A DNA stretch of 64,000 nt from Linepithema humile (taxonomy: Eukaryota > Arthropoda > Insecta > Hymenoptera > Formicidae). Numbering within the stretch: position 1 is the first letter of the stretch; each line of letters begins with the position of its first letter. Location of the stretch: NCBI RefSeq assembly GCF_040581485.1, contig NC_090128.1, positions 25,760,931 through 25,824,930 on the forward strand, in the 5' to 3' direction. The notes below the pieces were generated by a model. That model saw nothing but the letters and a program-made list of their open reading frames with translations, ran no database searches and was not told the origin of the DNA. Made by a program: the position numbers and the translations under genes. This document shows positions 36,254 to 50,100 of the stretch, piece after piece.

Positions 36254-36574
36254 CAGGGTGTCCCAAAATTGTCACAATATTTGTTCAACCGCGAATTTAG
36301 CAGAAATTAACTTGGGTAATTTCCGAGTTAGAAGCGATTAAGGATGAACGTGATTCTTATAAATTAAATGCTGACGAAGTTTTTATGTGTTGACGTAATT
36401 CCAGATTTTATTCCAACAGTAGATATTAATTTCGAAACGTAGTAAATATCAAGGCGTGTGCAAAATGAACAAATGGAAAAATAAATAATGCAGCTGTTCG
36501 TCACAGAGATTGACTGCTAAATTCGTTAAAAAATCTGTAGGCGAGGGAAAATGGGATAGTTTTGGGACATCTCG
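36254..36574. mobile_element. Degenerate MITE with TA flanks
   Basis: The left end CAGGGTGTCCCAAAATTGTC and the right end, read in reverse complement CGAGATGTCCCAAAACTATC, match at 15 of 20 positions. Each end is bordered by TA (36252-36253 and 36575-36576). The 321-bp interior has no coding potential. TA flanks and CAGGGTGTCCCAAAA-type ends suggest a mariner/Tc1-related non-autonomous element. Confidence 0.55.
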
Positions 36575-37912
36575 TATACAGCGAACATCGATCATTCCGG
36601 CTGATCCGCTTTCGCGCGAAGACGGAAGCGAGAATTTTGCAGTTTCCGTTTTTTCCATTGGCGCGAACGGGCGTCTCGTTCTCGCTCGTCGTTTTTCAAT
36701 TAGGAAAAGATACCGGCAGCGTCCGCGGGGAAATTGATTTGACGTCGATGTGCGTGAAAGGTCAACGGGATTGATGAGATTATTGGCTCGAAGGGGGCTC
36801 GCCATTTCATGGCCTAATGCAACAAGTGAAAATATTTCTGGAAGAAGTAAGGAACAACTCGTCGATCGGCGGAGCGAGTGATCACGCGACTTTATTATTA
36901 AATTGAATTCTCGCGATCAATTTCTTCGCGCACGACGAAATGCGGCACGTTGAACATTTCAATAGCCGCCTACGGCTTCATTTGCTAATGAAAATTTAAG
37001 ACCCACTTTGGGAACGTTGTGGGTACAACCGAGACATTTCCATTTATGTGCAAAATAGCAAAGTAGATTGGTTCTTGGCACAATTTGCATTAATACTGAT
37101 AATGCGTAATTTGAAACATTGTTTTCGTACTTTCCGAAATTTTCTCTTCTTGCAAAGCAAAAGCACCTGTCTCGTTTTATCAATGCGAAGCATTATGTCT
37201 GCGAAGCAGCTTCCTTTTGCAGGTAAGTTTGCGGGCTGTTCAGGCGACTGTTACGCGTCTTAAAATCGCGGAACGTGTTTTCTCAACACGCGTAGCGTCC
37301 TGCAAAGCGCCGGCGCTGTTATCTGACTGCGTGCACGACACTTATATTTGCTAATTACCATGATATTGCGCAGATGTTGTTAGCGACAACGAGGACATTG
37401 TGGAAACCTAACATGGACCACGATCGGAACAGGTGACTATCCCCACGCCACGGTCCGATCGATAATTCACAATTAGGGTGGTCGGTATGGTCTTGTCGGC
37501 CCTAATCTTCAAAGGGCCTCTCTCCGTGTAATAGCGTGATATCGAATAGCTTCAGCCTCGTTTCCTCCGTGTTCCAGACTTGAAGACCATCGTGAACCGT
37601 CCTTTAAATTAATAAGAGAGGGAAGGGGATGTGTTGCTCATCGAAGTTAAACTTTGTTGCCTTTGCCACTAATCACTCATGCGATATTTCCCAGGAAAAT
37701 GTCGAGTCACAATTATAGACGCAATCACCACGTAGACCTGCAATCTTAATTTATATTTAAAAGCAAGCGCAAATTCTCCCGTTGAAATTGCGGTGAAAGC
37801 TAGCCTTGATACAATGCTAGATGATGTTTAATCGTCACGTTTATTTGTTACAATCTACAAACGTGATCTTTATTTCGTAAAATAAAATCTCGTTCTCTTT
37901 TTCAGTTTCAGA
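36575..37912. other. Upstream region of the GPCR coding exon 1
   Basis: No coding sequence recognised. Directly before the start codon the sequence CTCTTTTTCAGTTTCAG offers two overlapping splice acceptors (AG at 37904-37905 and 37910-37911). The coding exon is therefore probably preceded by one or more non-coding 5' exons farther upstream, and the promoter is not identified. Confidence 0.45.
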
Positions 37913-38111
37913 ATGAACGCGACAGCGACGTATAACGGTGTGATCAGCACCGTCACTGATGGTGACCTTGATATTTCGCCGGTGACACTGTCGTCGGCCT
38001 GGTCCAGAGTGGCCCGACTTCTGCTGCTGGCCTCCCTCGCTGTCGCCGGCAGCGTAGGTAATGTCTTCATGATATCCGCCGTGGTGGTGGAGGATCAGCT
38101 CAACAAACGAG
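37913..38111 (+). CDS. GPCR coding exon 1 (N-terminus and TM1)
   Basis: Encodes 66 residues plus one base: a short extracellular tail with N2-A-T sequon, then TM1 at about 34-59 (LLLLASLAVAGSVGNVFMIS). Start chosen at the first ATG after the acceptor pair; an in-frame upstream alternative is not available. Donor GTACGC at 38112. The exon ends in phase 1 in the loop after TM1 (DQLNKR). Confidence 0.85.
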
Positions 38112-41100
38112 GTACGCCCACAATTTTCTTTTTTACGACTGCAAATAAAAACGGAAGCGGAATGCACGCGCAGAGACGGGGGAATCGTTCTCGCGCCAGA
38201 TCTGCTATATACGTAAATTTGAGGTGAAAAATTAAAGAGACGTTGGAAAGGATTGAAAGAAGACGAGCGGTGAAGGAGGAAGGGTGAAGGGGGGGAGGGG
38301 GGAGCAGTGGTACCTGAAAGAAAGAATGCTCTCATCGACAAATGCAACGACAAAAGTTTTTACTGTATAGAAGTATATCCGACTAAAAGCCATCCAGGGG
38401 GTCGTACATTTCCGACGTGCCTTGCAACAACGTTCTTTCGTATATATCGTCGCGGTAAGATCTCTTATCTTTCTTTTTTTCTTTTCTTTTTTTTTTTGCG
38501 TTTTCACGGACAAAAGCGTCCTCCCTGTGTTTCCGGCCGGGAGGGATATAACAGTAAAGAACGAACGTCGTCACGACCATTCTGCCGGGAAGATGAGATC
38601 TTCATCGTGCTATTATACCTGCGGCAATGACGAGATCGATTTCTCGTATTATTTGCAAACCGAACCTCTCTCTCTCTCTCTCGTCTTCACAGATACGCCG
38701 GCGTGATAATGAATAATCCCCTGGACGCTATCGCGCGCGCCGTTGTCTACGCGCTGCCTCGCGCTCTCTGAGACCGACCCGAGATAATTATTATTTGCAC
38801 GCGAGTACTCCGCACAGAGCGTAATAACAATGACGCTGTAGATAGAATGGAATACAAAGCAATGAGAGTGGAAACGTAATTACACTGTCGGCTAAGTGTA
38901 TCGCTCTTCCTTCTCTGTCTTCTTATCTTTATATTCAATTTAAATCCACAAGTTTAATTTGTCATACAGAGAAACTGGGTTGCTTGAAAATGATACGTCT
39001 ACGAGTTGTTCCGAGAAGTTCCGATTTAAAGTTTTATGATAAATGTTTAAAAGTCAGTTTTTTTTCCGGAGGAAAATTTTTCGAGAGAGAGGCGACAATT
39101 TGTTGTAAGATAATTTGTTTTTTAACATCCAATAAAAAATATCTCGGGGGACGAAATTAAACTTTGAATATAAAGAATTTTGAGATTATTTTTATTAAAG
39201 AGCATAATCTTTTGAATACTGTGTTATATCTTTACTTGTACTTTTTTGCTTGTACTTTTTTATACTTTTATAGTTTTGAGATTGTAAATAAAATGTTATA
39301 TATGTGGTCATTTATTTATCACATATGTACTTATATACCAAGTATAGTTTTCCAAGAGAAGTCCTAGTCCCAGAGCAGCAAATCAATTTTACTTTACCGC
39401 ACTTTCTCTCTCTCTTTAAATGACTTTTTCTTTTTCCTCCTCCTCCTCCTCTCCTTCGTCTTCTTCCCTTTCTTCCTTTTCTCAGTACTTCAATTTTCCG
39501 AGTTTCTCGGTTTTATAACTGTGTACCGTCACACTGGCCATCGTCGTAATTCTTATTGAAACGGTCCGAAACATTTTTACCGCTATTTTATTCCGCATGA
39601 ATCTCGATAGTGGCGCAAATAATACTTTCGTTCGTCCGAAGCCATTCACTGAGAAAATCTCGTTCCGCTTTCCTCGTTTTCCCAGCTATAAAGTTCTCTT
39701 AACGCGCGGACCGTCGCGATGCGTCGTCGCTCGAGCTGCAATGACGACGACAAACTTGGATCATTATTATCGCGGTAACGAGGATTAACTTCCGGCTTGT
39801 CCGCGACTATTTCTCGATTTTACAGTGACTCATCCGGACGTTCGGACGTGACGGACGCAAATATTCTAGGGAGGCTGCTCCTCGATGATACACTGCGGTC
39901 GTTTCCACGTTCGATGCGCGCGCTCCAAGTATAAAATATTTATATCGGCCGCGAATGACGATACATGAATTCTTGATACGACGGAGTGCGTGAACGTGGT
40001 CAGACATTAAGGTTGACTGAGTCATCTTTGATACCACTCCGCTAGTATTTCTTTCATACGTCCAGTCATATTTTTCTTATATTATTTGATACCTTGAAAG
40101 CAACGTAGCGGTGAATAAAAGTTATATATTCATTTTTTTCGTAAATATATTAGGACCTTGAATAAGTTCTCGCTGTTTTTTTTGTTAAAAAAAAACATTA
40201 ATTTAAAATATAAGGCTTACAATAACTTTACTCAAAGTATTGTCCATCATTAGAGACCACTTTCTCCCATCTTTCTGGCAGTAATTGAATCCCCCGTCGA
40301 AAAAACGATTCATCTTTTGACGCAATCCATGAATCGACCCATTTTTCGGTTTCTTCGAAAGAATGGAAGCGCTGCTCGCTCAAACCATGCGCCATCGACC
40401 GAAACAAGTGGTAATCCGAGGGGGCTATGTCCGGTGAATACGGCGGGTGAGGTAGAACTTCCCATTGAAGCGTTTCCAGGTAAGTTTTGACTGGTTTTGC
40501 CACATGTGGCCGAGCATTGTCATGTAACAAAATGACTTTGTCGTGTCTCTGCCCGTATAGTGGCCGCTTTTCTTTTAGAGCTCGACTCAAACGCATCATC
40601 TGAAGTCGATAGCGAGCTCCCGTGATAGTTTCATTAGGTTTCTTCGTCTTCAAACTTTGTCGGTGCTCCAGAACGTTCTTTATCTTCAAGGTCAAAGTCA
40701 TTATTTTTAAAGCGCCTAAACCAGTCTCTGCATGTCGTATTCGACAGAGCATTGTCACCATATGTTTCAACAAGAATTCTGTGTGCTTCAGCTGCAGATT
40801 TCTTTTGAATAAAGCAGTGCAATAAAATTCCCCGCAAAAACACTTTATTTGGCACAAAAGTAGACATTTTCGCAATAGGTAATTAAACACGTGGTTGACA
40901 CTGTGGTAAACTGTATCTACTAGAATTTGAGGTTACATATAGTACTACTTAGCTGATGCGTTTCCGTACGAAATTCCATGCACAGAGTGCCGCTACGCCA
41001 TCTTTTAAGAAACAGCGAGAACTTATTCAAGGACCTAATATAATTTTTGCATTTCGCTTTTTATCGATGGAAAAACGTAATTGCGATGCGGTTAATTTCT

Positions 41101-44100
41101 TGTAACATGTAAATTTAATACTTTGTTTCATGATGAATTTAATGCCTTCCTGAAAATCAAAGTCTTGTATAAAATGACTCTCCATTGCGCTAAATATTTA
41201 TTACGAAGGAATTTGCGCCGAGTCACTGCCAATTTACGCGAATGGCCAATATTACGTAATACAGGGGCTCGATATGGATAGAATATCGTAGGACATCGAA
41301 TAAAGCTTGTAATGAGATTGAAGTTTTAATGTGCCGATCGCGCGCGCAATTTCGAACTTCACGATCGTCCCTTTCCAATAAATACGTCGGAACGTGACGC
41401 GACGGCAACTGGCCTGTCTGTAGCCGGAAATCCGGCCCTAGCACGCGATTCCTCCTTTTTCCCCAGCGCGCCGGCCGGCAGGAGGAACGTCTCCGGTGCG
41501 CGCGGAGGGAGGATCGGGGAGATGCTCGTGGATGTCCGTTCGTGCCTGACGTAAACCCCATTTCTACTGCGGACGTGAAGTGTCGGACGGACTTCGGCTT
41601 CGTTTGCGTGAACTCTGCCGGCGCGGCGAGAACTCGGCAGAAACAAAAAGCCCACACCGCAGCGCGGGGTCCGCGCGATGCCCGGTAACCCGATGGCGCC
41701 GTAATGGATTGCGCAGTCGTGGGGTCGCTATAAGGGTGTACACGGATGAGCGAGTCAATTTCGCGGCGCGTAGCCGCACGAGCGGGCCCGGTTGCCGTAT
41801 AACTCTGCCCGTCCCGTATCTAATGCCGCAACGAGAGAGCGCCGTTCTATATCTCTCTCCTCTTCTCCTCCTCTCTGCCCTATCTCTCTCTCTCTCTTTC
41901 TCTTCCTCGCTCTTGTCTCATCTCGTCTCGTCTGGGTGCTCCCTTTGGAAACCCCGATCACGGAGGCGGCGGCCGAACGCGGTGAATCCCCGCCGGTAAT
42001 GCGAATACTTCGAGTACTCCGCGGTGCGGTTGGCGAATAGTTCGGTTCGGCGCTCGTGAAACGAGGCTCGGCGAGGTTCGGGCGAGGAGAGAGAACGAGA
42101 GAGAGAGAGAGAGAGAGAACGGGCGCGCGCGGCGGCAGCGGGCTGACTCGGTAAATCGATTAAAACAAATTCTGATCAGCGCGGATTCATTCGGCACGTA
42201 GAAGAATATCCCCGGTGGGAGGGGAAGGGAGCACGTTCCCATGACGATGCTGCGGCACTGCGGCTAGACAGGGGACCCGGATGAGAGATGGAGATATAGA
42301 GGAGCGAGATAGAGAGAATCAATTTCGAAGTGACGCCACGAGCGCTGATGCGGGATAATTTATTCCACGCATCAACCGCTGAATCGATCGGATCTCGTCA
42401 CGCCGAAACGTACCTCCGGAAAATGCGATCGGCGAATGCGGGCGGCGCGAATGCGACGACTGCAGGGCTTAATTCACCGATACCTGAAGAGAGAGCGGTC
42501 CCTCCCTTCGATCCTGCCGGCCCTCTCAGCGACTCTCCCCGGGGTTTTCGCCTACCTACCTACCGAGAGGCCGCGATATTTCATCCTATTAACCGGGACG
42601 GGAGGTGGTGGCGAAAGGCGGCGGCGGCGGCGCCTTTCCTCGCCGAAGCGGCGGACGGTGCAATTTGTCGCGTAATCATTTTTATCGTGGTGTAATATCC
42701 TTGCCAAAGACGCGAACACGTTTGCGGCTGTGCGGGCCGTAGGCGTGTTGGTGCGACCACGTTTTCGCGCCTCCCGAAAAGCGACAAGTCCGAGGTTGCT
42801 TTCGGTAAAAATGTCACCTCAGCTTTTCAACGAGGGTGTCGCCTTTGGGGTAGCGTCGCGATGTAATTTACTTTATCTGGGAGAACACGTTTTTCTCCGG
42901 ATATTCTTAATTCCGCGGCTTTAGAATTATTGACTCGACGGTAATGTCGCGTATATACGATTCCAAGTTAGCATCTTTGCGGTGAATGCAGGTGGTAAGT
43001 AATCGATTTAGATTTTTGGCCGTACAACAATATATATGGGAGACTATTTTTGCAGGATAAGGCTGCAACAATTGCTTCTATTCGGCTGGATCTTAGTTTT
43101 GCGATTAAACATTGTATTTATGTTTGCGATAGCATCCCGAGTCGAAATTTAGCACCTATATTGAACCTTAATCTTTTATTTTGAGGTAGGCATAAGAGAG
43201 TCAAAGTAGATGTTATGCATTGTATCGTATGTATATAATAGCACCTACTTTGGCGCTACAATATGTCCGAAATTTCCTTTTTTCCTGCTAAAGCTTCAAA
43301 GTAGGGTTTAGTTAAAACCCTCCGTTGACCCGCTTTAGACCCTGAAAATATATAGATTTCTTTTTGCCAGCACTACTTTTATGATATTATCAAGAAATTC
43401 TAATGATTGCAAATGTTCACAATAAAAAAAAATACTAACTATAATTTTGATTAACGATAATTTTTAATAGCATACAATTTAAAAATATCATCAATCAATA
43501 CCATTTAGTTGAATTTTATTATCTTTTGAAAATTTGTAATTATTAGAAATTTCTTGATAATATCAAAATATAATATCAAAATTCAACTAGTATTGATTTC
43601 AGTCTCAACTCAGTACTCAACTTGAGTATTGATTTCTGATATTTTTAAAAATTGTATGCTATTAAAATTATCATCAATTAAAATTATATAGTTAGTAATT
43701 TTTTTTATTATTGTGAAGATTTTTGCAATCATTAGAATTTCTTGATAATATCATAAAACTAGTGCTGAAAATCCATATACCTTTGTGATTATATTAAAAA
43801 TATTAAATTAAGATATTAAATATAAAATAAGATACTAAAAACATTACATAATATTTATTGAATTAAATATTATTTATTAAGTATATGTAATACATATAGT
43901 TAAGAGTATATTATTAAGTATAGTTAACATGCGTTAAAACAAGTTCAGACAGAAATACTTATACAGAAAAAGGTTCAAATTAAGACTGAAACGTTTGATA
44001 ATATTGTATCACTTAATAAAGCAATAATCAAAATACAACCACATTATGCATATTGCTCGTATAGTTTTTTATTTTTATTTGAATTTTAACGAGTACATCT

Positions 44101-47100
44101 AAAATAGTTAACATTTAATAAAAAAATTAATTAAAAAAAATTTTTTTGCGTTGAATTTTTTTCAGATATCATATCACTATTTTGAAGAAAAAAACGGAAA
44201 GGTATCAATATTAATGAAAGTTGGAAATGCAACGAATCAAATATTTTCCTTTATGATTAAACATTATAATAACTTTTATAGGTCGAATTTATCTAGTATA
44301 CAGGGTGATTCAAAATAACCTGATGTCCTTGCAATGCCATATTCTTGAGCGAATTCTGAGACGATTTTTCCTTTTACAAAATTTTGTCCGAAGCTTAGTT
44401 TTCGAGTTATAATTGAAAATAATTTGCTACTTACGAGTCCGATACAACGGACAGGCAGGGACGGGCAATGCGTCATGAGACGACAGTAAACACTTGACAG
44501 TCTCATTATACATTGCGCGTCCCTGCCTGCCCGTTGTATCGAACTCATAAGTTGCTACCTATTTTCAATTATAACTCAAAAACTAAGCTTCGGACAAAAT
44601 TTTGTAAAAGGAAAAATCGTCTCAGAATTCGCTCAAGAATATGGCATTGCAAGGACATCAGATTATTTTGAATCACCCTGTATATATATATATACTAGAT
44701 AAAAGTTCGAGGTTTAATGGAGGAGTTCTCGCAGTAATACAATCTATTTTGTGAGGCTCTATAGGTTTAAAGTAGTATTTCAACGTCAAATTATAGGAAA
44801 TCAAGTTTTAAAAGAGGAGTTCTAGGTTCTAATTCCGTAAAAATAGGTTCATATAGGCTGTATGAGCATTAAAAGAGACGCTAAATTTTGACTCGGGATG
44901 GTAAGGTTATTATACGCGAAATATGGAGGCGAAATAACGAGAGTATTATGCCGAAACTAGGAATGTATTGTGTTACGTGAATACCAGCACGTTATCTTCT
45001 AAAGTTGTTAAAATTCGAAACCGCAATCTTCCGCCTCGTATAATTAATGGCTAGGCCGCATTAAAACTACGAAGAATAGAAGAAAGTACGTTATTTGATA
45101 TTCGGATAACAAGCCTCAATTAACCCGTCAGTGCCAAGTATTTCAATGTGAGCTAGCGATAAGACGTTGGAAAAAGACCAAACTGCACGTGCGAGCTGCA
45201 ATTTAACGCGCCGCTTTGTTCGTAATTTATAGGTGTTGATGACTTCTTAAAAGTGCTTTTATCGCTCAATTAAGCCGCGCGGTTATAGACACGATGCTCG
45301 AGTGCTCATAACTATATTCGTGTGTGTTAAGTAATTTGAATACTTGATAACCCACTGCATCGTTTCACGTTGGCGCAGGGCATTATCCTATTGTGCGCGG
45401 TATCTATTTGCATAAGGAAACCATAGTAAATGAAAATTTGTCTTATAAAGGCGAGTGAAGCCAGGCAACCGCAACCAAGAGCACGGGTAGAGTGCAGCTG
45501 CAAGGAAATGCATAATTATAATAATTGTTTTTTGTATGTGTGTGTGTGTGTGTGTGATACGCGCATACATATGCATGCAATGCGGCGATTGACTTATGAA
45601 AACTTGGCTCATTCCCGGCGCCGTCAACATCGTTATATCATTTTTTTTCTTTCATTCAAGGGCAGATTGTTAAACTTATCGCGAAAACCTGACGCTCTAG
45701 CCGCGCACTTGACGAAACAAAAAAAATCTTATTACGCGTTTTATTACGCATAAAGCGCGGCGCGGGCGAACGTAACGGCATGCGTTCGTTCTCTCATGCA
45801 GGAACGTGCAACCTTATTATAGCGTTATACTCCCCTAAGGACGTGACGACGTACGGATATTATTTCCTTTTCTCCGTGTCTTCGCTGGTATTGATCTCGG
45901 GAAAATCCCCGAGAATCGAGGGAATATATCGCGTCGCGAGAGGGGCAATGCGAGGTAATGCGGATATTACGCCCCTTTCTTTCCGCGACTTTCTACAATT
46001 TGATATTTCGCTCAGCCGGTCTCTACGTATGAACTTATGAAACGCTATAATCGTTGACTCGCAATAACAGCTGCGGCTTCATAGCGCGGTCTTATTCACG
46101 TTTTAGTAGCCGTAGCCGTCGTCGTCGTCGTCGTCGTCCTCATCGTCTTCGTCATCATTGCCGTAGTCGTCATTGCTGCCGTTTGAACAAAGTTTTACAG
46201 CCGGCTAGAGCCGTTTGTTTCGGCCGACATCGTTTTGCAATTACTATGACTTTTATGCGATTCGCCCGAGCAGAAGCTCACGATCGCGGATATTATGCCC
46301 TCGTGGGCGTACGTTGATTAAATGCTGGAGATTGGCCGCGTTCCGAGCTCTTCCGCGACGGGCGAAAATCAAACAGTCGTAACGCTCTTTAAGTCTGCGG
46401 CGCGGAATTGCGAAAAAAATCCAAAACGATAGTACGCGTAATATAATAGCTTGGCACGAGGCTACTTGAAGGCTGGCACTTCTGCCAACGGAAGGGGGCG
46501 GTGCGCAAAAGTGCGGGCGTCTTGGATGCTCTTGGCAATACAGACGAAATCCTGGCGTCGTGCGCGATAGATCGGTACGTGTCCAACACGATTACCCCGT
46601 GAATTTATATCACTGTCCGGAATCCACGGCGGACACAGCGCGCCGCGGCGAGGCGCGCGCGATCGATCGGAAACGACGAAGTCTAACCCACTGGATTACA
46701 TTCTAGACGGTAAATTCTAACTTCTACGACAAAGTCGCGGGAAAACGGCACCGTAAGCGTACAGAGGAAGCCTCAAAAGGCGAATGAAACCTCTAATTTA
46801 CGTATTAGTGCAACCTGGGGCTGCCCAATTCCCGTCGCGCAACGATCGCAGTATTAAAGCTGATATTGTATGGAGTTGCGTAAAATTCTCGCAATAACAC
46901 GAGAATACTCGCGTTATATTCGAAACTGTTTTGCTATTTTAAGCTTTGGTTGCGATGATTTCGGAAATTATTCGAAACTCTTGTTGAAAACATTAAATGA
47001 CCTGTTTATATCGAAAGTTTCGAAAGACTATGAATTTTAAATGTAAAAAGCGCGTATTGATTTCAGCCAATTTTCCGACCCCCGAATGTACGGCACTTGG

Positions 47101-50100
47101 AAAATACGACGGCTCGCACATTAATTTAGACATCGTTTCGAACAATTTTTAGATTACCGCTCGATGGGGCAATAATACTCGAAGCAAATTATTCGAAGAC
47201 CGTATCTGTAATGTCCGGACGCAAAAAAGTGCCAAGTGCCGGCTCTCTCGAGCGTTTCCAGATCGCAAGAACTGTTAGACGCTAATTACTTTAATGAGTT
47301 TCGCGCGGCTTCTTTTTCCAGGAAACGCGTTCCTCGTGAACGTGGCGTTAGCGGACCTGCTGGTGACCGGCGTGGTAATACCGGCCTCGGTAATCGTAAT
47401 CCTGGCGGGCCATGAAGAGTCCCTAATTACTTGCCGATTCGAGTATACCATCGAGATCCTTTGCTTCCTGGTGACCGTACTAACGTTGGGCGCAATCGCC
47501 GTGGAAAATTACGCACGTCTGTGTCTGCCTGCCGAAAGGTAAGTGGAAATAGAGAGAGACCCGCGTAAAAGGGGTGTTTCCGCAATTTAACGCGTCGACT
47601 GCCACGTGACATCATGGTCGTGTTTCATTCTCCCGTCTATTTTATCCCGCGGACGCTTTTGTAGCTTCATGATATTTGAGCGTGATGTATATCACGCGAA
47701 ATTGCGAAATTCTCTGGAAAGACCAACTGCAGTTAGATGATTTTTCTGTCTTTCCTCCTATTTTTTGATTGTTTGTATTCTCGGTTTGCATTCAGCTAAA
47801 ATATTCCTTATGGAAAATATTCTTTTCAAATTTCTAGGAGTAAAATATATACGTGCCTTTTGATGTCAGCGCGTGACTACTTCTACTCAAGACGGAAAGA
47901 ATGAAAAATAAGGAAATTTAAACTCGAACCTTAAGTACTTTTAAGTTGTAAATTTTGTAGTACTTTTTTAAACATAGTAAACATCTTTTACTAAGTTAAC
48001 TTAGTAAAAAATAATAATAATTAATAATAATTAATTTAATATTAAAATAATAATAATTAATAATAATTAATTTAATATTAATTAATATTAAATTAATTAT
48101 TATTATTTAATTAAAAAATTAAAGTTTTGACAACGATTTGCACTCACTTTAAAATGTTTTTCCAGACAATTCTCAATAATAAAATTAAGAAAAAAAAACA
48201 TTTACTTATATTGTTTACATAATTATATAGTTATGTAGTGTAATAACAAATTTGTGATTGAAATAATAATCCGATATAATTTATCATGAATTAATAATCG
48301 AATATCATCCATCATGTGATTACTTGAAAGATATCAATTTGCGTGCATCGCACTTTCCGATGTATGATCGGGATATTTTTTCTACTAAAGCAGTCAACGC
48401 GTTGAATACAATATTCGATTTAATGATATCATGATTTTATACCATTATGAGCAAAACACAGAATATTGCTTTCATAATGCGATGGTTACCCAATATTTTA
48501 TATATTTATGGCTTTTCCGTACAATACGATTACAGTGCTGTGGTGCGAAAACGCAATTCTAAAGTAATGACACACATTGTGTCTGGCCCGGCACTATTTA
48601 TATGCAAAACTCCAACTTTCTATGCAAATTCATTTGCTGCGACATTTCCATTTGCGCATAGACACAGTTCCGGATTAAAATGTTTCCTAGTTAGCTTTTA
48701 TGGCGCAGCTTGAATATATAATAACGTAATTCGTCATCTAATCAACTAAACATCGTATTAATTATTATTTGTGCAAATATTTGGAATATTACATTTTGTG
48801 TGATTCGATAGACGCGAGGAACGCGTTTTCCGTACGCGAAAAACTCGACTGACACAAGCATGCCGTACATTATCGATTGCATTCGACAAATTTGATGTCG
48901 CAAAAAACGATGCGTCTCTGGATCGGGAAGCGAAAGATTGATCAGCTTATTGCGAAAATAATAGAAAATGGTGCTGACCTTTCGTCTGACCAACGAAATG
49001 GCGCGAATCCAACTCCGGACATGTGAACGGTGACCCGGTGCCCGATCAATATTACAACCCTGTAACTGCCACCGCTCGGGGAGACGAGTCCGCTATTACT
49101 GTTATCGCGTCGTCTCATCCGGAATATTTCTTTTTTTATTCTCCGCCGAGACGTCGCGGACCCGGTTGCGCCCGTGCGTCGACGGGCGACGGACGAAAGA
49201 GACGGCGAAACGCGTTGTCAGCGACGGAAACAGGAGGGGTAGAAAGGGTCGCCCATCCGCCATCGAATTAAGTGCCGGCTTCGGCGATCGAAAAGATATA
49301 GCACACGTGACCGGTGTGGCGCGATCAATAGTCGCTACATTCCTGCGATTGTCGGCGCTTTTTCACCGCCGCTCGCGACTCCTTTTTTTCCCCGGCGCGT
49401 CGGGGAAGAGGACCCTTCAAAGCGATGCCTTTAACCCGTGCGCTTTGTTTACGAGGTGGCGCTTGGTTACTAATTGAGCGGTCCGTTTCCGGCACGACGC
49501 GACACACGAGCGCGTTCGTTCTTGCCTCACGGCTGCTTTCCGTCACTCGCTCCGAGGGACGGCGGACGGCCGAACTGATATACGCGGTGTAATCGTTAAC
49601 AAAGTTTGTTATTTGTCCCGTAGGGTGGCATGAAAAATGGATCGAACCCCGGGGTGTCTCGATTTGTCGGGCCGCCGCAAAAACTAACAAACTCTCGTTC
49701 GCGCAAAGGCCAGGTAAAAAGGGTTCCTCTTTGGTTTGGTAAAAAGCGGACGGGGTTTTTAACGCGAATTTTATCGGCTGGCTGCGGCTTTCGATAACTA
49801 AATAAAGAACTTCACAGTATGACGCTGGCCGGTTAATCAAACTGAGTTGTTTGATACATAATTTACAATGGAAATATTATTAATTCCATTCCGCTTTTCA
49901 CGGTCGTGCATCCGAATGTATTTATTGACATGGAGAATCCACTAAAAATTTGATTTTCCATTACTTTTTAAGTTACCGTTTGTGTTTCCGATTTGCAACT
50001 CAAAGCGCTCGAGACATTCTCGATAAAATTTAAATTACATGAGGGAACACACATATACACAAGTCTGTGGGGCGAAAAGAGAGACGAGAGAAAAGGCGGG

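Larger units (their letters stand above)
38112..47321 (+). other. GPCR intron 1 (9.2 kb) with several mobile elements
   Basis: Begins GTACGC and ends TCTTTTTCCAG. Contains a GC- and CpG-rich block (about 41380-42700) with facing CT- and GA-rich tracts, a deleted mariner in antisense (40150-41038), two foldback elements (43349-43780, 44288-44703), a (TG)n run and a (GTC)n run. No additional coding exon was recognised. Confidence 0.75.

Noticed and set aside
49325..49840. 171-codon minus-strand frame in receptor intron 2
   Set aside because: CpG-rich composition favours long chance frames; no motif, no start context or splice partner recognised.
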